Below are positions 37,912 through 49,046 of a stretch of DNA of 64,000 nucleotides, piece after piece. The position numbers were made by a program, and so were the translations under genes. The number at the start of each line of letters is the position of its first letter. Position 1 is the stretch's first letter. The stretch comes from Trichoplusia ni (Eukaryota > Arthropoda > Insecta > Lepidoptera > Noctuidae). The stretch lies in assembly GCF_003590095.1 (NCBI RefSeq), contig NC_039479.1:9052001-9116000 (forward strand), written 5' to 3'. A model generated the notes under the pieces. The model made no database searches, was not told the DNA's origin, and saw only the letters and a list, made by a program, of their open reading frames with translations.

Positions 37912-39207
37912 TTAATAATTGGTGCTTAGAACCAGCTGTTCAAGTTTGATCTTATAAGTCGGACAATCCTGAGACCCGGTACGATGGTCACACGGTTTCT
38001 TGTAACGTTTGCACGCTACGCAAACAGGTTTAAACTCAGGCTTATCCTTCTCAAGGCAGTCCGTCGTCTCATGCGCTCCAGCACAGTTGGCGCAGGTGGG
38101 AGTTTTATGTGTGCAATACTTCCTGACGTGCCCGTATTCTTGACATTGATTGCAACGCACCAATTCTAAATCGTCTACAAAACGAGAAGGAGCCCAGTCT
38201 ATAAACAATTTCTCCTTGGTGGCTACAAGATGTTGACGTATCGCGGAATCAATTTCTATGCCTATCCATTTACGGCCGTGATTAACCATACGCCGACGAA
38301 TTACGCGAGTATTTTTAATAAAATCGTCTTCGGTTACCTTTAGTTCGTCCTTAATGTTTTGACGGTACAAAGCTGTCAAAAAAGTTTTGTCCTCCATAGA
38401 GGCGGGGACATCCTTGACTAATATACGCGGTTGACGGCCCTTTGGCTTTTCCAACCGTAAGCCAGCGGACTTAATCGCCTCGACTGATTTAAGTTTTTTA
38501 ATTTGACTTTCATTCGCGACGCGTAGTATAACGCCCGATTTTTTAACTTTCTTAACACCGACTATTTGAAAACCGTCGTCACTCGGTTTGACCGCGGTCA
38601 TAAGCGCCTGCTTTGTAGCTGATGACGTCACGTAATCTGCACTACGCTCCTCCGTCGGGTACGCAACTACACAAGGCAGCGGAGCGCGCGACTGCACCGG
38701 TGGGACGGCTTGCGGCAAGCGAAGTTTAAGTTTGTCGGCGTATGACTCCGTTTGTTTAACGCGGGACTCAGAAGCCGGATTGGTTTTAAGAAGATCTAAT
38801 TCGCGTTGCGTATTAACTAATTTTGTCTCATTGCAGGACGATTTAATGGCTAACAAGGAAACTATAGCCGTTATGCGCTGAGTCATGTCCATAATGGCCG
38901 ACTTATTCGCGATATTTATGCGCGAGCCCTGATCGTTTACGAGGTCATTGATTTTGGACAGATAAGTTGACGCTTCGGATACGAGATCGCAGTAGTTGGC
39001 GTTGGAGGTGTCTAAACTCGACTCATGGTCCTCATGAGATTCCGACCGTTGTACACGTTTGGACATATCGGGTGAAACGCTCGATGGTGATATTTCACAG
39101 AATAGTCTTTTAGACGTCACGGAAGGTGGTGACCTTGAGGTCATATGGCTTCTACCAAAAGCATTCCCGCCGCGATCCGGCGGGTCATCGTTTAAATATA
39201 CCGACAT
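37912..39207 (-). CDS. LINE ORF1: Gag-like RNA-binding protein with zinc knuckles
   Basis: An uninterrupted 431-aa protein ahead of ORF2. The N-terminal half is polar and Ser-rich. The middle (about 240-340) has the basic, RRM-like look of non-LTR Gag proteins, for example VILRVANESQIKKLKSV. Three zinc knuckles follow at about 350-412: CNQCQEYGHVRKYC (CX2CX4HX4C), CANCAGAHETTDC (CX2CX3HX4C) and a longer CVACKRY...H...C. The protein is expected to bind element RNA and form the particle used with ORF2. No stop or frameshift is seen. The start ATG at 39207-39205 lies about 170 bp inside the apparent boundary with the SINE-like 5' part. Confidence 0.92.
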   Translation of the reverse strand: MSVYLNDDPPDRGGNAFGRSHMTSRSPPSVTSKRLFCEISPSSVSPDMSKRVQRSESHEDHESSLDTSNANYCDLVSEASTYLSKINDLVNDQGSRINIANKSAIMDMTQRITAIVSLLAIKSSCNETKLVNTQRELDLLKTNPASESRVKQTESYADKLKLRLPQAVPPVQSRAPLPCVVAYPTEERSADYVTSSATKQALMTAVKPSDDGFQIVGVKKVKKSGVILRVANESQIKKLKSVEAIKSAGLRLEKPKGRQPRILVKDVPASMEDKTFLTALYRQNIKDELKVTEDDFIKNTRVIRRRMVNHGRKWIGIEIDSAIRQHLVATKEKLFIDWAPSRFVDDLELVRCNQCQEYGHVRKYCTHKTPTCANCAGAHETTDCLEKDKPEFKPVCVACKRYKKPCDHRTGSQDCPTYKIKLEQLVLSTNY

Positions 39208-39374
39208 TACTTACACTTGATAAAGAAAGCGAGTTAATTACAGATGATAGTACAAAAATAAAGTATTAATAAGATCGTTAACGAGTATTAACACCGGCCG
39301 CAGAAATATATTACGCTACCCTCAACTAAAGAAATAAAATGAAATGACTTACCGGATGATTATGTCGAATAATT

Positions 39375-39553
39375 AAGCACAAATTTAAATTTAAATCACA
39401 ATGTATTACAAACCGTACACGAGGAACACTATACCACACAACTGGGAACAATTCACGAGCCGGGATTCGAACACAGAACACCGTAAACGTAATTTAACCG
39501 AGCAGCGCATTAGACCCCCACTGCACCGTACCGACGCGCGGAGGGAAGTGAAG
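39375..39553 (-). mobile_element. tRNA-like SINE module at the LINE 5' end
   Basis: Reading the minus strand from the 5' end of the insertion, an A-box match CGGTGCAGTGG (39528-39518, one mismatch to TGGYNNAGTGG) is followed after 45 nt by a B-box match GTTCGAATCCC (39472-39462). The stretch between resembles a tRNA-Leu-type D arm (GG..CAGTGG..TCTAA.GCGCTGC). A body of about 60 nt then runs into a short (TTTAAA) repeat at 39381-39396, which would suit a SINE tail. The module lies inside the target-site duplication, so it arrived with the LINE. Confidence 0.65.
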
Positions 39554-39566
39554 TTTTCGGCTGCTT
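39554..39566. repeat. LINE target-site duplication, 5' copy
   Basis: Exact second copy of TTTTCGGCTGCTT, continuing into pre-insertion sequence 'ataaatgtcgg'. Confidence 0.9.
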
Positions 39567-42500
39567 ATAAATGTCGGATGGATTTTCCAGAATGCTTGCA
39601 ATATCAATGACAGGATATTTCAATTCTTATTAAATGAAGGAAAAGAGGAACACCACTACTCCACTTGTTGTACTATACCCCTGAAATAAATCAGCTGTTT
39701 ATTTAATCAATGTGTTTAGCTGCAGATATAGATTCATTATTATAAAATTTCCTTTATTAGGTACCTACACAAAGACGGAGTATAGTAGGTACTAATTGAA
39801 AAAGAAAACACAATCACACAGTATCACAGAGTATTTATTTCAAAAATATAACTTTAATATTAACTATTTATGAGTTATTTAATTTGAAGATATCATACAT
39901 AATTATTCTTAGACATTGTATTTTACACTAATATTACAAGTGCACACTGGTAGTGGTAATGTTTTGAAGCATAAAAACGGTGAATCCTTATATAGTATGC
40001 TCCTGGCAACTTGTAACCATTTTGGATCCATATGTTTATCACTAAATGTAAACAAATTCTTACCCGATTATCACACTTTAGGATATTACAAGTTATATAA
40101 ACAGAGGGTAAACTGTTCATTTAGATAAATAAACAAATAGATCTAAATACATATTATATCTTATCTAGGTAAAAAAAAAATAACATGAAATAATAAAAGG
40201 TAGTTTATATTCATCATCAGTGTAAGCTGAGAATTGCCATTGGCAAAAAATATACTTTTAATGAAGTTCTCTAACATATTGAACAAAGATGATTAACTCT
40301 GCAGTCACTACGTTACGTTACGTTAAGTTCTAGAACTTTCTACCTTATCAGCATTTTATTTTTTATTTGATTCAAGATTAACTACTCATTTTAAAGTTGA
40401 ATAAAAGAATATTAGATAAAAATAAAATATGATACAAGCTAACACTTACTTGTATAAATAATACCCTACAAAATATTACAAAGCAACGATTACAGAGAAA
40501 TAAATAGAACTGTGGTATTTAGCTGCACCTAATATAGATATATCTAAAAGAAAACTAACAAGCAACTGTTGCAAGTTTAAACGAAATAAATGTAGCTAAC
40601 ATTTAATTTGTGAGTCTGACAGCATTCATAATTTTGGTAAGAAATATAAAAAAAATAGGCCCATTATAAAGCATTTATATTACATACTATTTCCAATTAA
40701 ATTATATAATAGTGACATGTGATTCCTGACCACATTTTAGGCGTTTCTTAGTAACACGTAAACACTTCTTTGACCAATACTTTTTGTGAACTTAATTGCC
40801 AATACAAAATATACAATACAATAAATAAACACGTTGATATAATAATTTTATAGCCGAAATATACAAATAGGACAAATAAAAAATATTTCGTTTATACCTG
40901 GCAACACCATTCAGTCTTTGGCTAAATTGAGCGTAAGCAAATCTAAAGTAATCTAAACTAGATAAGTTTTGTGAAAATAAAATATGTTAAATGCTTATAA
41001 ATAAACGACATGCATAAACAATTACTTAAACATTAAAAATGGAATAAAATTTATCAGATTTTTGTCATGATCGATCTAGAATGTGCTAGATAATAATAAA
41101 AACTTAAATTAATTATGTATGCTGCGAATGTATTCCCATTGTTGCCATAGTTTTACACTCCAAGTACCTAATAGTGCATTGCCGAATCTTTTTCATATAC
41201 CACCTGAACAATAAATTGTGCAGCTCAATAAAATAACATACCAAGTTGTTTTTTTAAATAGCTCAAATGTTATCTGACACAGTTGATTGATTAACGAATA
41301 TTCAAATATGATACGGGCTCAACAACCTTTTGGTTACCTTTAGTAATCATAATTATAATGATAAGATTGTTTTCTTTATACAAGATACTGATTATGTTAC
41401 AAAAACACCTTCAATATTTCTCTCAAGTTACAATTTAGGGTTACTTGTTGGGTCTACTGCCAGTTGTTTAATGTGACTACCTTTGACCAAAAAATAACAC
41501 TACTTTATTTTCCTATTTGATCTCAATTTACACCTCTTAACCTCTGTTACAATGTAAATTAGTAAATATTTTGTTGACTGAAAATCTATTTGTTTGTGCC
41601 TCGTAACTGCTACTGTAGTCCAACAAACTAAGACGATTTTCATTCAATGATCATTTTTAAACAGAAATTAGTGTTGATAAATCACAGGGATATAAAATAA
41701 ATAGCTTTAATGATAACACAGCGGTCAGACAGTAGTAACAATGTGTACTTAGCAAGGCTTACAGAGAAAAATATTGACAAAGCATTCTGTTCTTCATGTG
41801 GGTATTTACATACCTATTTATAATTGCACTTTCCTGTCCACAATTAAAAGTGTGTGTTGTGTCAGTTAGTTGAATTCTTGAAATTGATAGGTACTATTTT
41901 CTGCACTAATCCAACCGTTTTACATTGGCATGTGATTGATGAATCATAACAGCACTATCTAGTTCAAACAGACATTTGAGAAATCCATGTTGTATAGACA
42001 GTTTTTTGCTTAATTAATACATGACTAATTCTAATTTTTGTAAACATGCCTCACTCACACTTTAATAACAGAACTTTGAATACAAAAGATAAATACTTTG
42101 GAATACAATCAAATTTGAACCTTATTGCCTAAGTCTCAAGTTTAGTAAAAGTAAATAGTTATACTGATTATTTAGTTAAATAGTAATGCTCAAAATATGT
42201 TGATAAGACTCTTTTACTTAATTCGTTTACATAATTATTTAAATCAACATCAAATGAAAGGGTACAAAGCGGGTATCTATGTGTGAGTGAGCATGTTCTT
42301 ACTTACAGACTAGCCACAACATAGAAAATATTCATTTTAATACATTTTAACATTTTGGTATTTGGATGTGTTTCTCATGACCTTTCTTGTTCTCAATTTG
42401 TTTGTTCATTAGTTATTTTGTACACTTACATTGTACAAGTCACTTATTTGGTTTCTTGCCAACTTCACTTTTTAGAATAAAATATGGGATATATACTTAT

Positions 42501-42859
42501 AGGATAAACAAATGGAAAACATTTATTTTCTTCCTTTCTGTTTTCTTTGTTCATACTATGCAGTAGGAAAATAACATTAGTTATTGCGAAACTGTTAGTT
42601 TAAGTTTAAATATAACTCACAAATATCTAGCTGAATGTTTTCCTGTTGCAGGGAAAGAGGGATTTTTCATACCTGATATAAAAAGTATTGAACCAAACAT
42701 ACAACATACTAGAAGTCTCTTGCTCGCACAGTGAATTAGGGTATTTTCAATCTACCTATTTAACATTTAAATCAGTTTGAAACACTTCCAAATTGTTTTC
42801 AGTAATAATTATAACAGTAACATGCTACATAAATAAATTACATACTCCTCAATGCGTGC
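39567..42859. other. AT-rich non-coding; possibly long 3' UTR of the EGF gene
   Basis: No reading frame here looks like a gene. Much of it lies downstream of the minus-strand EGF-like membrane protein gene and could be its 3' UTR plus spacer. Many AATAAA-type hexamers occur on both strands, as expected from composition, so the transcript end cannot be fixed. Confidence 0.4.
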
Positions 42860-43336
42860 CTAAGGACTGAGAGGTGGATCATCATTGCCAATCATAACAT
42901 CTTCATACATGACATCATGAGACCGTCTAGCCTCAATCTTCTGACGGATGTATTCAATTAAATTATATTTTCTGACTACTAGCACAGCGCCTGTAATGAG
43001 CAGAGCGAGCGTGAATATCGTGACTATAGCTATCGTAGCGCCGTTGTCCGACCCCGTGTCGTCAGCTGACGCTTCGCAATCATCCCCCACACGAATAAAT
43101 CCTTCGAGGCAATCGCACTGGTGTGTAGCCGCAGTGCACTTCTGGTTCGCACCACACTGATACAGTAACGATTCATTGCAGGACAGGATGTGCTCTGTTA
43201 AAAAGAATATAGTTCGTAACACAGGATAAATTGATTCAATTAAATAATCGTCGGCTACTTACAACTTACCCGAGCAACCGTATTGTATTAAATTTAGCAA
43301 CAATGTCGCCAAGATATCGATGGTTTTCAAACCCAT
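42860..43336 (-). CDS. Small EGF-like single-pass membrane protein
   Basis: Two exons, 43336-43270 and 43194-42860, join in frame across a GT-AG intron to a 133-aa protein. Residues 1-20 (MGLKTIDILATLLLNL...) form a signal peptide. Six cysteines then follow in the order C-x7-C-x5-C-x6-C-x1-C-x10-C (from LSCNESL to GDDCEA), an EGF-like spacing. A single hydrophobic segment (TIAIVTIFTLALLITGAVLV) and a short basic then acidic tail (RKYNLIEYIRQKIEARR..., ending DDPPLSP) complete it. It is therefore a type I plasma-membrane or secretory-pathway protein with one extracellular EGF-like module. I do not recognise the specific family. Function might be adhesion or ligand presentation, but nothing in the sequence decides it. 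Confidence 0.82.
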
Positions 43337-43981
43337 GATTGTCGAACACGACGTAGATATATTCACATTACAATTTTCACTATATATAATCAAGTTTTTG
43401 TGTGTTTGAATACGCGAACAAAACCTTTCTACGAGTAGCGCAAGCAAAACATTATGTCAAAAATATTGTGCTGTCATACGTCAAACACGTTTAGTTGCAC
43501 TGCTCACAAATATATGGAGCGTTTACACATTTCAGTGGATCAATACTATTGGAGTTATTGTAATACCGTATTTCATGTAAAACATTGACTAAATATGATT
43601 ACAAAAAAAGGTTTCAAAATGAAAGCAAGAGTAATTAGACGTGGTCATACCTACATATTTGTCTCCAAAACAGAAATGTTATGGATAGAAGTTTTTTCTC
43701 CTCTACGTTGTATGTTAATTTTTATAAATAGTCGAGAAATAAAACATCGATTTGTAATCACAATTTTGTATTTTATTTATTTGGTTTGGTACGTCTTACA
43801 ATTAACGTTATTAATCTGCTACTAAAACTAAACTAAAAGTCTGTAAGCAACTTAACGTTCAAGAGGTATCCATAACCGACAACAGATGGCGTTAAGTTAA
43901 GTAAAATAATGAAATTCACAATGATTATTTTTATTACCTACCACCTATCAGTCTAAGTAACTAAAGTTACTAATTATTACT

Positions 43982-45543
43982 TTATTCTGTATCAGCCTCT
44001 TCACCCCACGTGTATTTCTCAGGTAATGTGTAGTCCCTAGGGTCATGGCCAAAGGATTCGACACCGCCGTTTCCATCGTCAGCTCCTTCTCTGAAAATAA
44101 AATTTTAATTTGAAAAAACAGTCAAATAGCAGCACTATATACTTTTTTATACAAGTTAATGAATCTGTAGGTAATTAAACTATTCAATTTAGGGATTGTT
44201 TATGAGGTAGGTAAAGTGAAGAGGCGTAGGACTCTTATGGGTTTAAACCACATGTTGCTACACCTGAATCGTAATTTATGTCAAGTATTTCCCACTTATA
44301 TTTAAAGACTTAAAGTTTACCGCGGCAGGTGACAATACTTACTTTAATTCTGAGTGCGTTATTTCTTTGTGTTGTTGTTTTTGTTTCCTTTTAGGACGTT
44401 CCTCTTCCTCATATCCAAACTCTTCCGGCTCACGATCTCTTTCAACTGCAACATATAAACTTATTTCACTAATGTGTAAACATGGGCAATATAATAAAAC
44501 AGATCGAGTGTTTTTATTTCTATATTTATTCAAGTTTTATTTTATGCTTATTTTATTTCGTGAGTTCGACGTTTGTTTGATCGGTGGGAGTGTAGTTAAT
44601 TTCAAGGTTCGGCAAGGTATGGCTAAATCTATTTACTTCACAGTCTTGACATAGAACTGTTTCATTGTAGTGTCACTAGTCTATCTATTTCAACAGGCGT
44701 CTGAAAAAACCGTTAACAGTGTCTTTGACATCATCAACTTATTTCTTGCCGATTTACAGGAACCATCTAAAAAGCCTTCTCAAAAAATTTAACGGTCTTC
44801 TAATGAGCTTTTGTGATTCACCTGTGGCCTCATGGTTATGGCTGTAGGCTCCATCCTGGCCTTTGTCCTCATCACCATAAGAGTCCTGCTTCTCAAACTC
44901 GTAGTTGTCACCGGCCTTCTTGTGATAGGCATCGAAGTGTTGGTACCCCTTCTTGCCACCGCCTGTCTTCTTGCGAGAATAACCGATTTCACCATCACCT
45001 TCGTCATGCACTGACTTGTGGTAACCTTGAGGCTGTGAAATTCAAATAACGTTTAATTCAAATACATTGATTCGATTGGTTGATTTTTATTAATATTCGA
45101 TTGGAATAGTTCAATAATTGTATTGAATTTATGGCATTTTGGTAAACTTACGGAGCAATGAGTAATATTTATTCTTCTTTAGGTCAATGATTAACTTACA
45201 ATCGGCCAACAATAGCAAGTTGATCAAATGGGTCGGAAACATTTTTCCCAATATATTATTATTAAAACATTAAACACATTATTATTATTAAAACAACTTT
45301 TCAATCAACGTAGATATGTAAAAACAGTCTACAATTGAAACGTTTTCACGACTGGTTTCTTTGTATAATTCGACTTACCGCAGCTGCTCTAGTTTCTCGG
45401 ATGTACGAGCCGACGGACTCCGTGTCGTCAACCATCATCAGATCTTCAAGAACCATCATGTCTTCGAGGGTGAGTGAGCTGGCGGGCATCGACCAGGCCA
45501 CCTGGAGCAGGCCCAGGGCTATCGACGCGAACTTTAACATCAT
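43982..45543 (-). CDS. Secreted 195-aa protein of the His/Lys-rich cuticle-like family
   Basis: Four exons: 45543-45379, 45032-44822, 44445-44343 and 44090-43982, all with GT-AG junctions and intron phases 0, 1, 2. The product starts with a signal peptide (MMLKFASIALGLLQVAWS). After an acidic Met-rich segment, the second exon is Lys/His/Gly/Tyr-rich with KKTGGGKKGYQHFDAYHKK and YEFEKQDSYG. The third exon is strongly charged (EEFGYEEEERPKRKQKQQ) and the end is acidic. The Gly-Tyr-His-Lys pattern and intron phases match the 405-aa gene at 52928-58227, so I regard them as paralogues. A role in extracellular matrix or cuticle is an inference from composition only. The ATG at 45543 is followed by a second ATG, either of which could start. 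An acceptor-like 'aaatttccag' just upstream suggests a 5' UTR intron. Confidence 0.8.
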
Positions 45544-45895
45544 CACGAATCACTGGAAATTTATCGAAATTGAGAATCAATAGGCATTTGGGTAGTTTTT
45601 TGTTAGGCAAATTTCGCACAAATTACTAGAATGAGAAAGAAATTGCTTAGCCTAATTTCGTTTCTATGACATTTATCCCAGACAATCGCTTTCATTTTCA
45701 GCACCACACTGTTTAATGAGAATTGGTGGTCACGGAGCCGTTATTATTATATTTTACGAATCTTTGAATAAACTAACTTAAACAACTTTTAAAACTACTT
45801 AAATATCAGTCTTAGTTTTTTACCTAGCGTTACACAAAAAGTGTTGTTGCTTTGACTCGTTGGATATCAACTCAGTAAATAAATCAGTTCTTGTA

Positions 45896-45905
45896 TTTTA
45901 TATAA
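45896..45905 (-). promoter_or_regulatory. Candidate TATA box of the 195-aa secreted protein gene
   Basis: TTATATAAAA on the minus strand lies about 350 bp upstream of the start codon, consistent with a transcript beginning near 45870 and a 5' UTR intron ending just before the first ATG. No clear initiator motif was seen. Confidence 0.35.
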
Positions 45906-46959
45906 CTCGATATTGCAGCTGGCTCGGTCTTTCACAACGGCTGACTGACCTATGCCTCGGTTCTTCACCGGTACCTACCTTTGAACGGATTACTTGTTTT
46001 TGCGACCATTTCATCAGTGACTTTTTTTGAGTTGTGGTTTGTTCTGTACCCGTAGGTATGGTATCTAAACAAACATTTCTTTAGAAAGCTTTCTGTTCGC
46101 AGCTTCTAATTTCATTTTTACAGATAGGGTATTTCATCTAATATTATACTAAAAACTTTTTAATTGGCTAGGGCTCCTGCAGTAATAATCACAAAGCTAG
46201 ATTTAGACCTCAGATCTTCATGGTACAAAAAGTAAGTATAATTAGACGACATATGCTTTAGCTCTCGCTAAGACTGTACGCCGTGTCTACGTGTACTCTC
46301 ACAGCTGATGGTGTTTCCATCAATGCCGCTATTGATCCCAAATCCTAATCTTATAACATCACTCTGTTTACCAATGTAATTATGACAGTCCTAATTAGTT
46401 AATTCATTATTTTCTACGACCTTCAACATTTTGTAAGTCAACAAAAAGCGACAATTGATGTTTCATTATTTTAAATACGATACTTCGAAGTATTTCAATA
46501 AATCAACTCGGCATGAAATTGTGTAAATACTGAGAATGAACTTGAGAAACTTATGGCCGATATGTCACAGATCTGAATTGATTGAAGTGATGAAATGTTC
46601 GAGCGAAAGTAGCTATGTAACGTTAAGTAGATAGCTTTGTAACGTTTAATGTTATTTTTTTTTTTGCTTGAACCTTTTGCTCAGCTGTGTGTAGCATCCG
46701 ACACTTGATCTTACTGATCAGGTGTCGGATATCTTCCATCAGTCACATCAGTTTCAGTAAATTGTGGCTTACTACATAATCCCGAAGATTACCTATACTT
46801 CCATTGAAACTCGCATAGCTGTCCAAAGTCGGTAGGTACCGTACCTATAATAATATAGTAGCCATGAATGTAAAGAAAACAACACAATATGTAAAAGTTA
46901 CATTTAATATACAGCCGTCATTAGGCCGCCATTATTATACATTTTCCTTAATGTTTATG
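45906..46959. other. Intergenic, with hairpin at 46696
   Basis: Nothing coding is seen. It separates the 195-aa secreted protein gene (promoter side) from the 3' end of the minus-strand GNAT-like gene. Confidence 0.5.
46696..46730. repeat. 15-bp hairpin, 5-nt loop
   Basis: Arms 46696-46710 and 46716-46730 (core atccgacac / gtgtcggat) are reverse complements apart from one G-T position. It may be part of a small repeat. Confidence 0.7.
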
Positions 46960-49046
46960 TTATTTCTTTTTTTGTTCTAAGTTTTTGTCAGTTAACGCGG
47001 TGTATACGGCTATAAAATTTCCTCTATTTTTTGTAGTTTCGCCACTTTTTGATTCTGTCGGAGGAATCGTTTCGGTCTGGGGCCGTTCTTTTAATGCATC
47101 CGGTAGAACATCATACATTAGCTGCCATTCTTTCTTCAGTTTTATTTCTTCTAAGGCTTTTCCTCTGAAACAAAACGATTTTCAAATTAGGTCGAAAAGT
47201 GAAACGAATTCATTACAAACCTTAGAGAAAATAAAATTACTATAAAAGAACTAAGAAGTAATATGTCCGTCATCGTACTCTTTCACTTCATGTAAATTAA
47301 ATGTCACTGCTGTAATTCTATGGTGTACACTACATTATGTGTAGTGTTTTTATTTTGGCTTATGATGAAAAACTATAGCATAAATATTGTTGATACTTAC
47401 ACAGCGCCGTCAGTAACATCGAACCGCAAAACAGGGAAGCCGACATCACGGCCTCTCTGTATGGCATTTTTAGCAAGCACGTGAACGATTTCTGTATTTT
47501 TCTGGGCGTCTTGAGGCACTATTAAGATCACCTGCAAGTTGAACAAATTTAATGTAATAAAGAACAGTGTCTAATACTGCTCATGTTTCAGTTAGCAAAT
47601 GAATTGTAGTCAGAAACCTACCTGCAAAATATTATGCACACGATACTTATCGTGCAAAGCTGGGGCACGAAGGCAGTGAGCTGTGAAGTGCATCAGTCTC
47701 CGAGACCGCGTGCATCTGACACAGCGCGCCCATCGCTCCAGCATGGTCGCATCCCACGGACAAACTGACATACTAAGGGCCAAACCACGGATTTGAGACC
47801 AACCGCGTCGCGTTTCTTGCTGTTCCGCTAGCATGGAGTGACCTGCAAAGGCATTCAGAACAAAGCTTTAATTTTGTCAGTTACCAGATTTTATTAATCA
47901 TTTTTTTTAACATGATAAATGAATTCCATTTGCAAAACGGGGTTCCGTTGGACACGTAAATATTTTGTTAACATACACTTTCCAACACCATTGGTCTTAC
48001 AAGACAACCTTGTAAAATGGTAGTTTACCCCTCTTAACCTTCTTGAAGCACTGTTTCATCAGCTTCTATTCTCTATCTAATGAAGAAAGTTCTAACATAC
48101 GGCAACAGTGTGATTCCAAATATTGGATTTACTTGTGAGCAAGCGTGGCGATCCGTATCCAAACCTTCCCAAAGTCTGAGCTCAGCTGTAGCACATTCAT
48201 AGACTGGTCATAATGTACTGTATCTGATACCTTGTGCCAGTGCCCTTGCGACGTAATCACACAGGACGATGTGTGAGGCGGAGGGCGGTGCGACGAGCCC
48301 GGGCCACGCGGTTTTGGCGTGCTCGCGTACGAAGCGCAGCACCCGCGGGACGTCGGCGGGCCGGGCGCGACGCACGCGCACTCGCTCCTCATTCTCGGTT
48401 CCCTGCACCTGCAAAAAGTATTACCTACTACTCTATGCTCGACTCTAAGCAGCTTTTAGATTAAGTGGAGTTGTTTGGAGGTTTTGTAGTGGAATATACT
48501 TATATTGGCTGAAACGGTTTTTTTTTTGTATAGAGTTATCCATCTCTCAGGTTCAGGATTTTATCATTTAACTGCTCAGGGCTTAGTTTTATTTTTGTAA
48601 AGGCCTCAATTGTTTCTTTTTTTTGGTAGTAGGTCAGCTCATATCCCACATAGACATCATCCATTATACTGAGAAAAATGGATTTATAACAAATAGACAG
48701 TCAGACAGACTTAGAGCAGGACCAAAATTAAATTAAATTCAAATAACAAGTACCACCTATGAAATGTGGCTAAATCAGATCAAATTACTAAAACAATGTA
48801 CCTTACCATGATAAGCCTTACCCTTGATCAAACTATGGTGTGATTATTTTAACTTGTCCAAGCTTACTCAAATTAGTAAAATTTAAAAGTACTAGTACAA
48901 ACCACAACGTGTTTAGAAACATCTTGCTTGGAGGAGTCCGAATAGAGCCTTCTCAAGGGTTCGCTGACGCAGCTCAGCGCGACGTGCGGTTTTCTGACGC
49001 TCTGCCTCGCCGTGAATAATTTGAATAAACTTGACAACGCGGACAT
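46960..49046 (-). CDS. GNAT-like protein, divergent and probably non-catalytic
   Basis: Five exons: 49046-48903, 48408-48231, 47842-47622, 47531-47401 and 47164-46960, all GT-AG and in frame, giving 292 aa. The first exon (MSALSSLFKLFTARQSVRKP..., then RRLYSDSSKQ) is basic, Ser/Leu-rich and free of acids at its start, like a mitochondrial presequence. Exons 2-4 align with the neighbouring plus-strand GNAT gene: exons 3 and 4 have exactly the same lengths (221 and 131 nt), and AHCLRAP...KYRV matches AHCLRSP...KYNV. Where the paralogue has the glycine loop EVTGQGVGTLLL, this copy reads PQDAQKNTEIVHVL, so the acetyl-CoA pyrophosphate loop is missing. The C terminus is charged and different (ends LEQKKK). 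It is probably a pseudoenzyme or has a new role. Confidence 0.82.

Larger units (their letters stand above)
34474..39553 (-). mobile_element. Full-length R1/jockey-type LINE with fused tRNA-like 5' end
   Basis: The element is 5080 bp and reads on the minus strand: 5' tRNA-like region, ORF1, ORF2, a 3' UTR of about 320 bp and an A-rich tail (seen as T-rich plus strand at 34474-34488). It is flanked by a perfect 13-bp duplication, the expected product of target-primed reverse transcription. Both ORFs are open throughout. Two-ORF organisation, an apurinic-type endonuclease, a YADD reverse transcriptase and a C-terminal zinc motif place it in the R1/jockey group. The insertion sequence is not an rDNA or telomeric target. 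It lies tail to tail with ARV1. Intact ORFs and an undiverged duplication indicate a recent insertion. Confidence 0.92.

Noticed and set aside
36457..37929. Plus-strand frames inside the LINE
   Set aside because: Antisense to ORF2; no independent support.
44813..45049. Plus-strand frames with His/Cys-rich sequence
   Set aside because: Shadows of the minus-strand secreted-protein exon.
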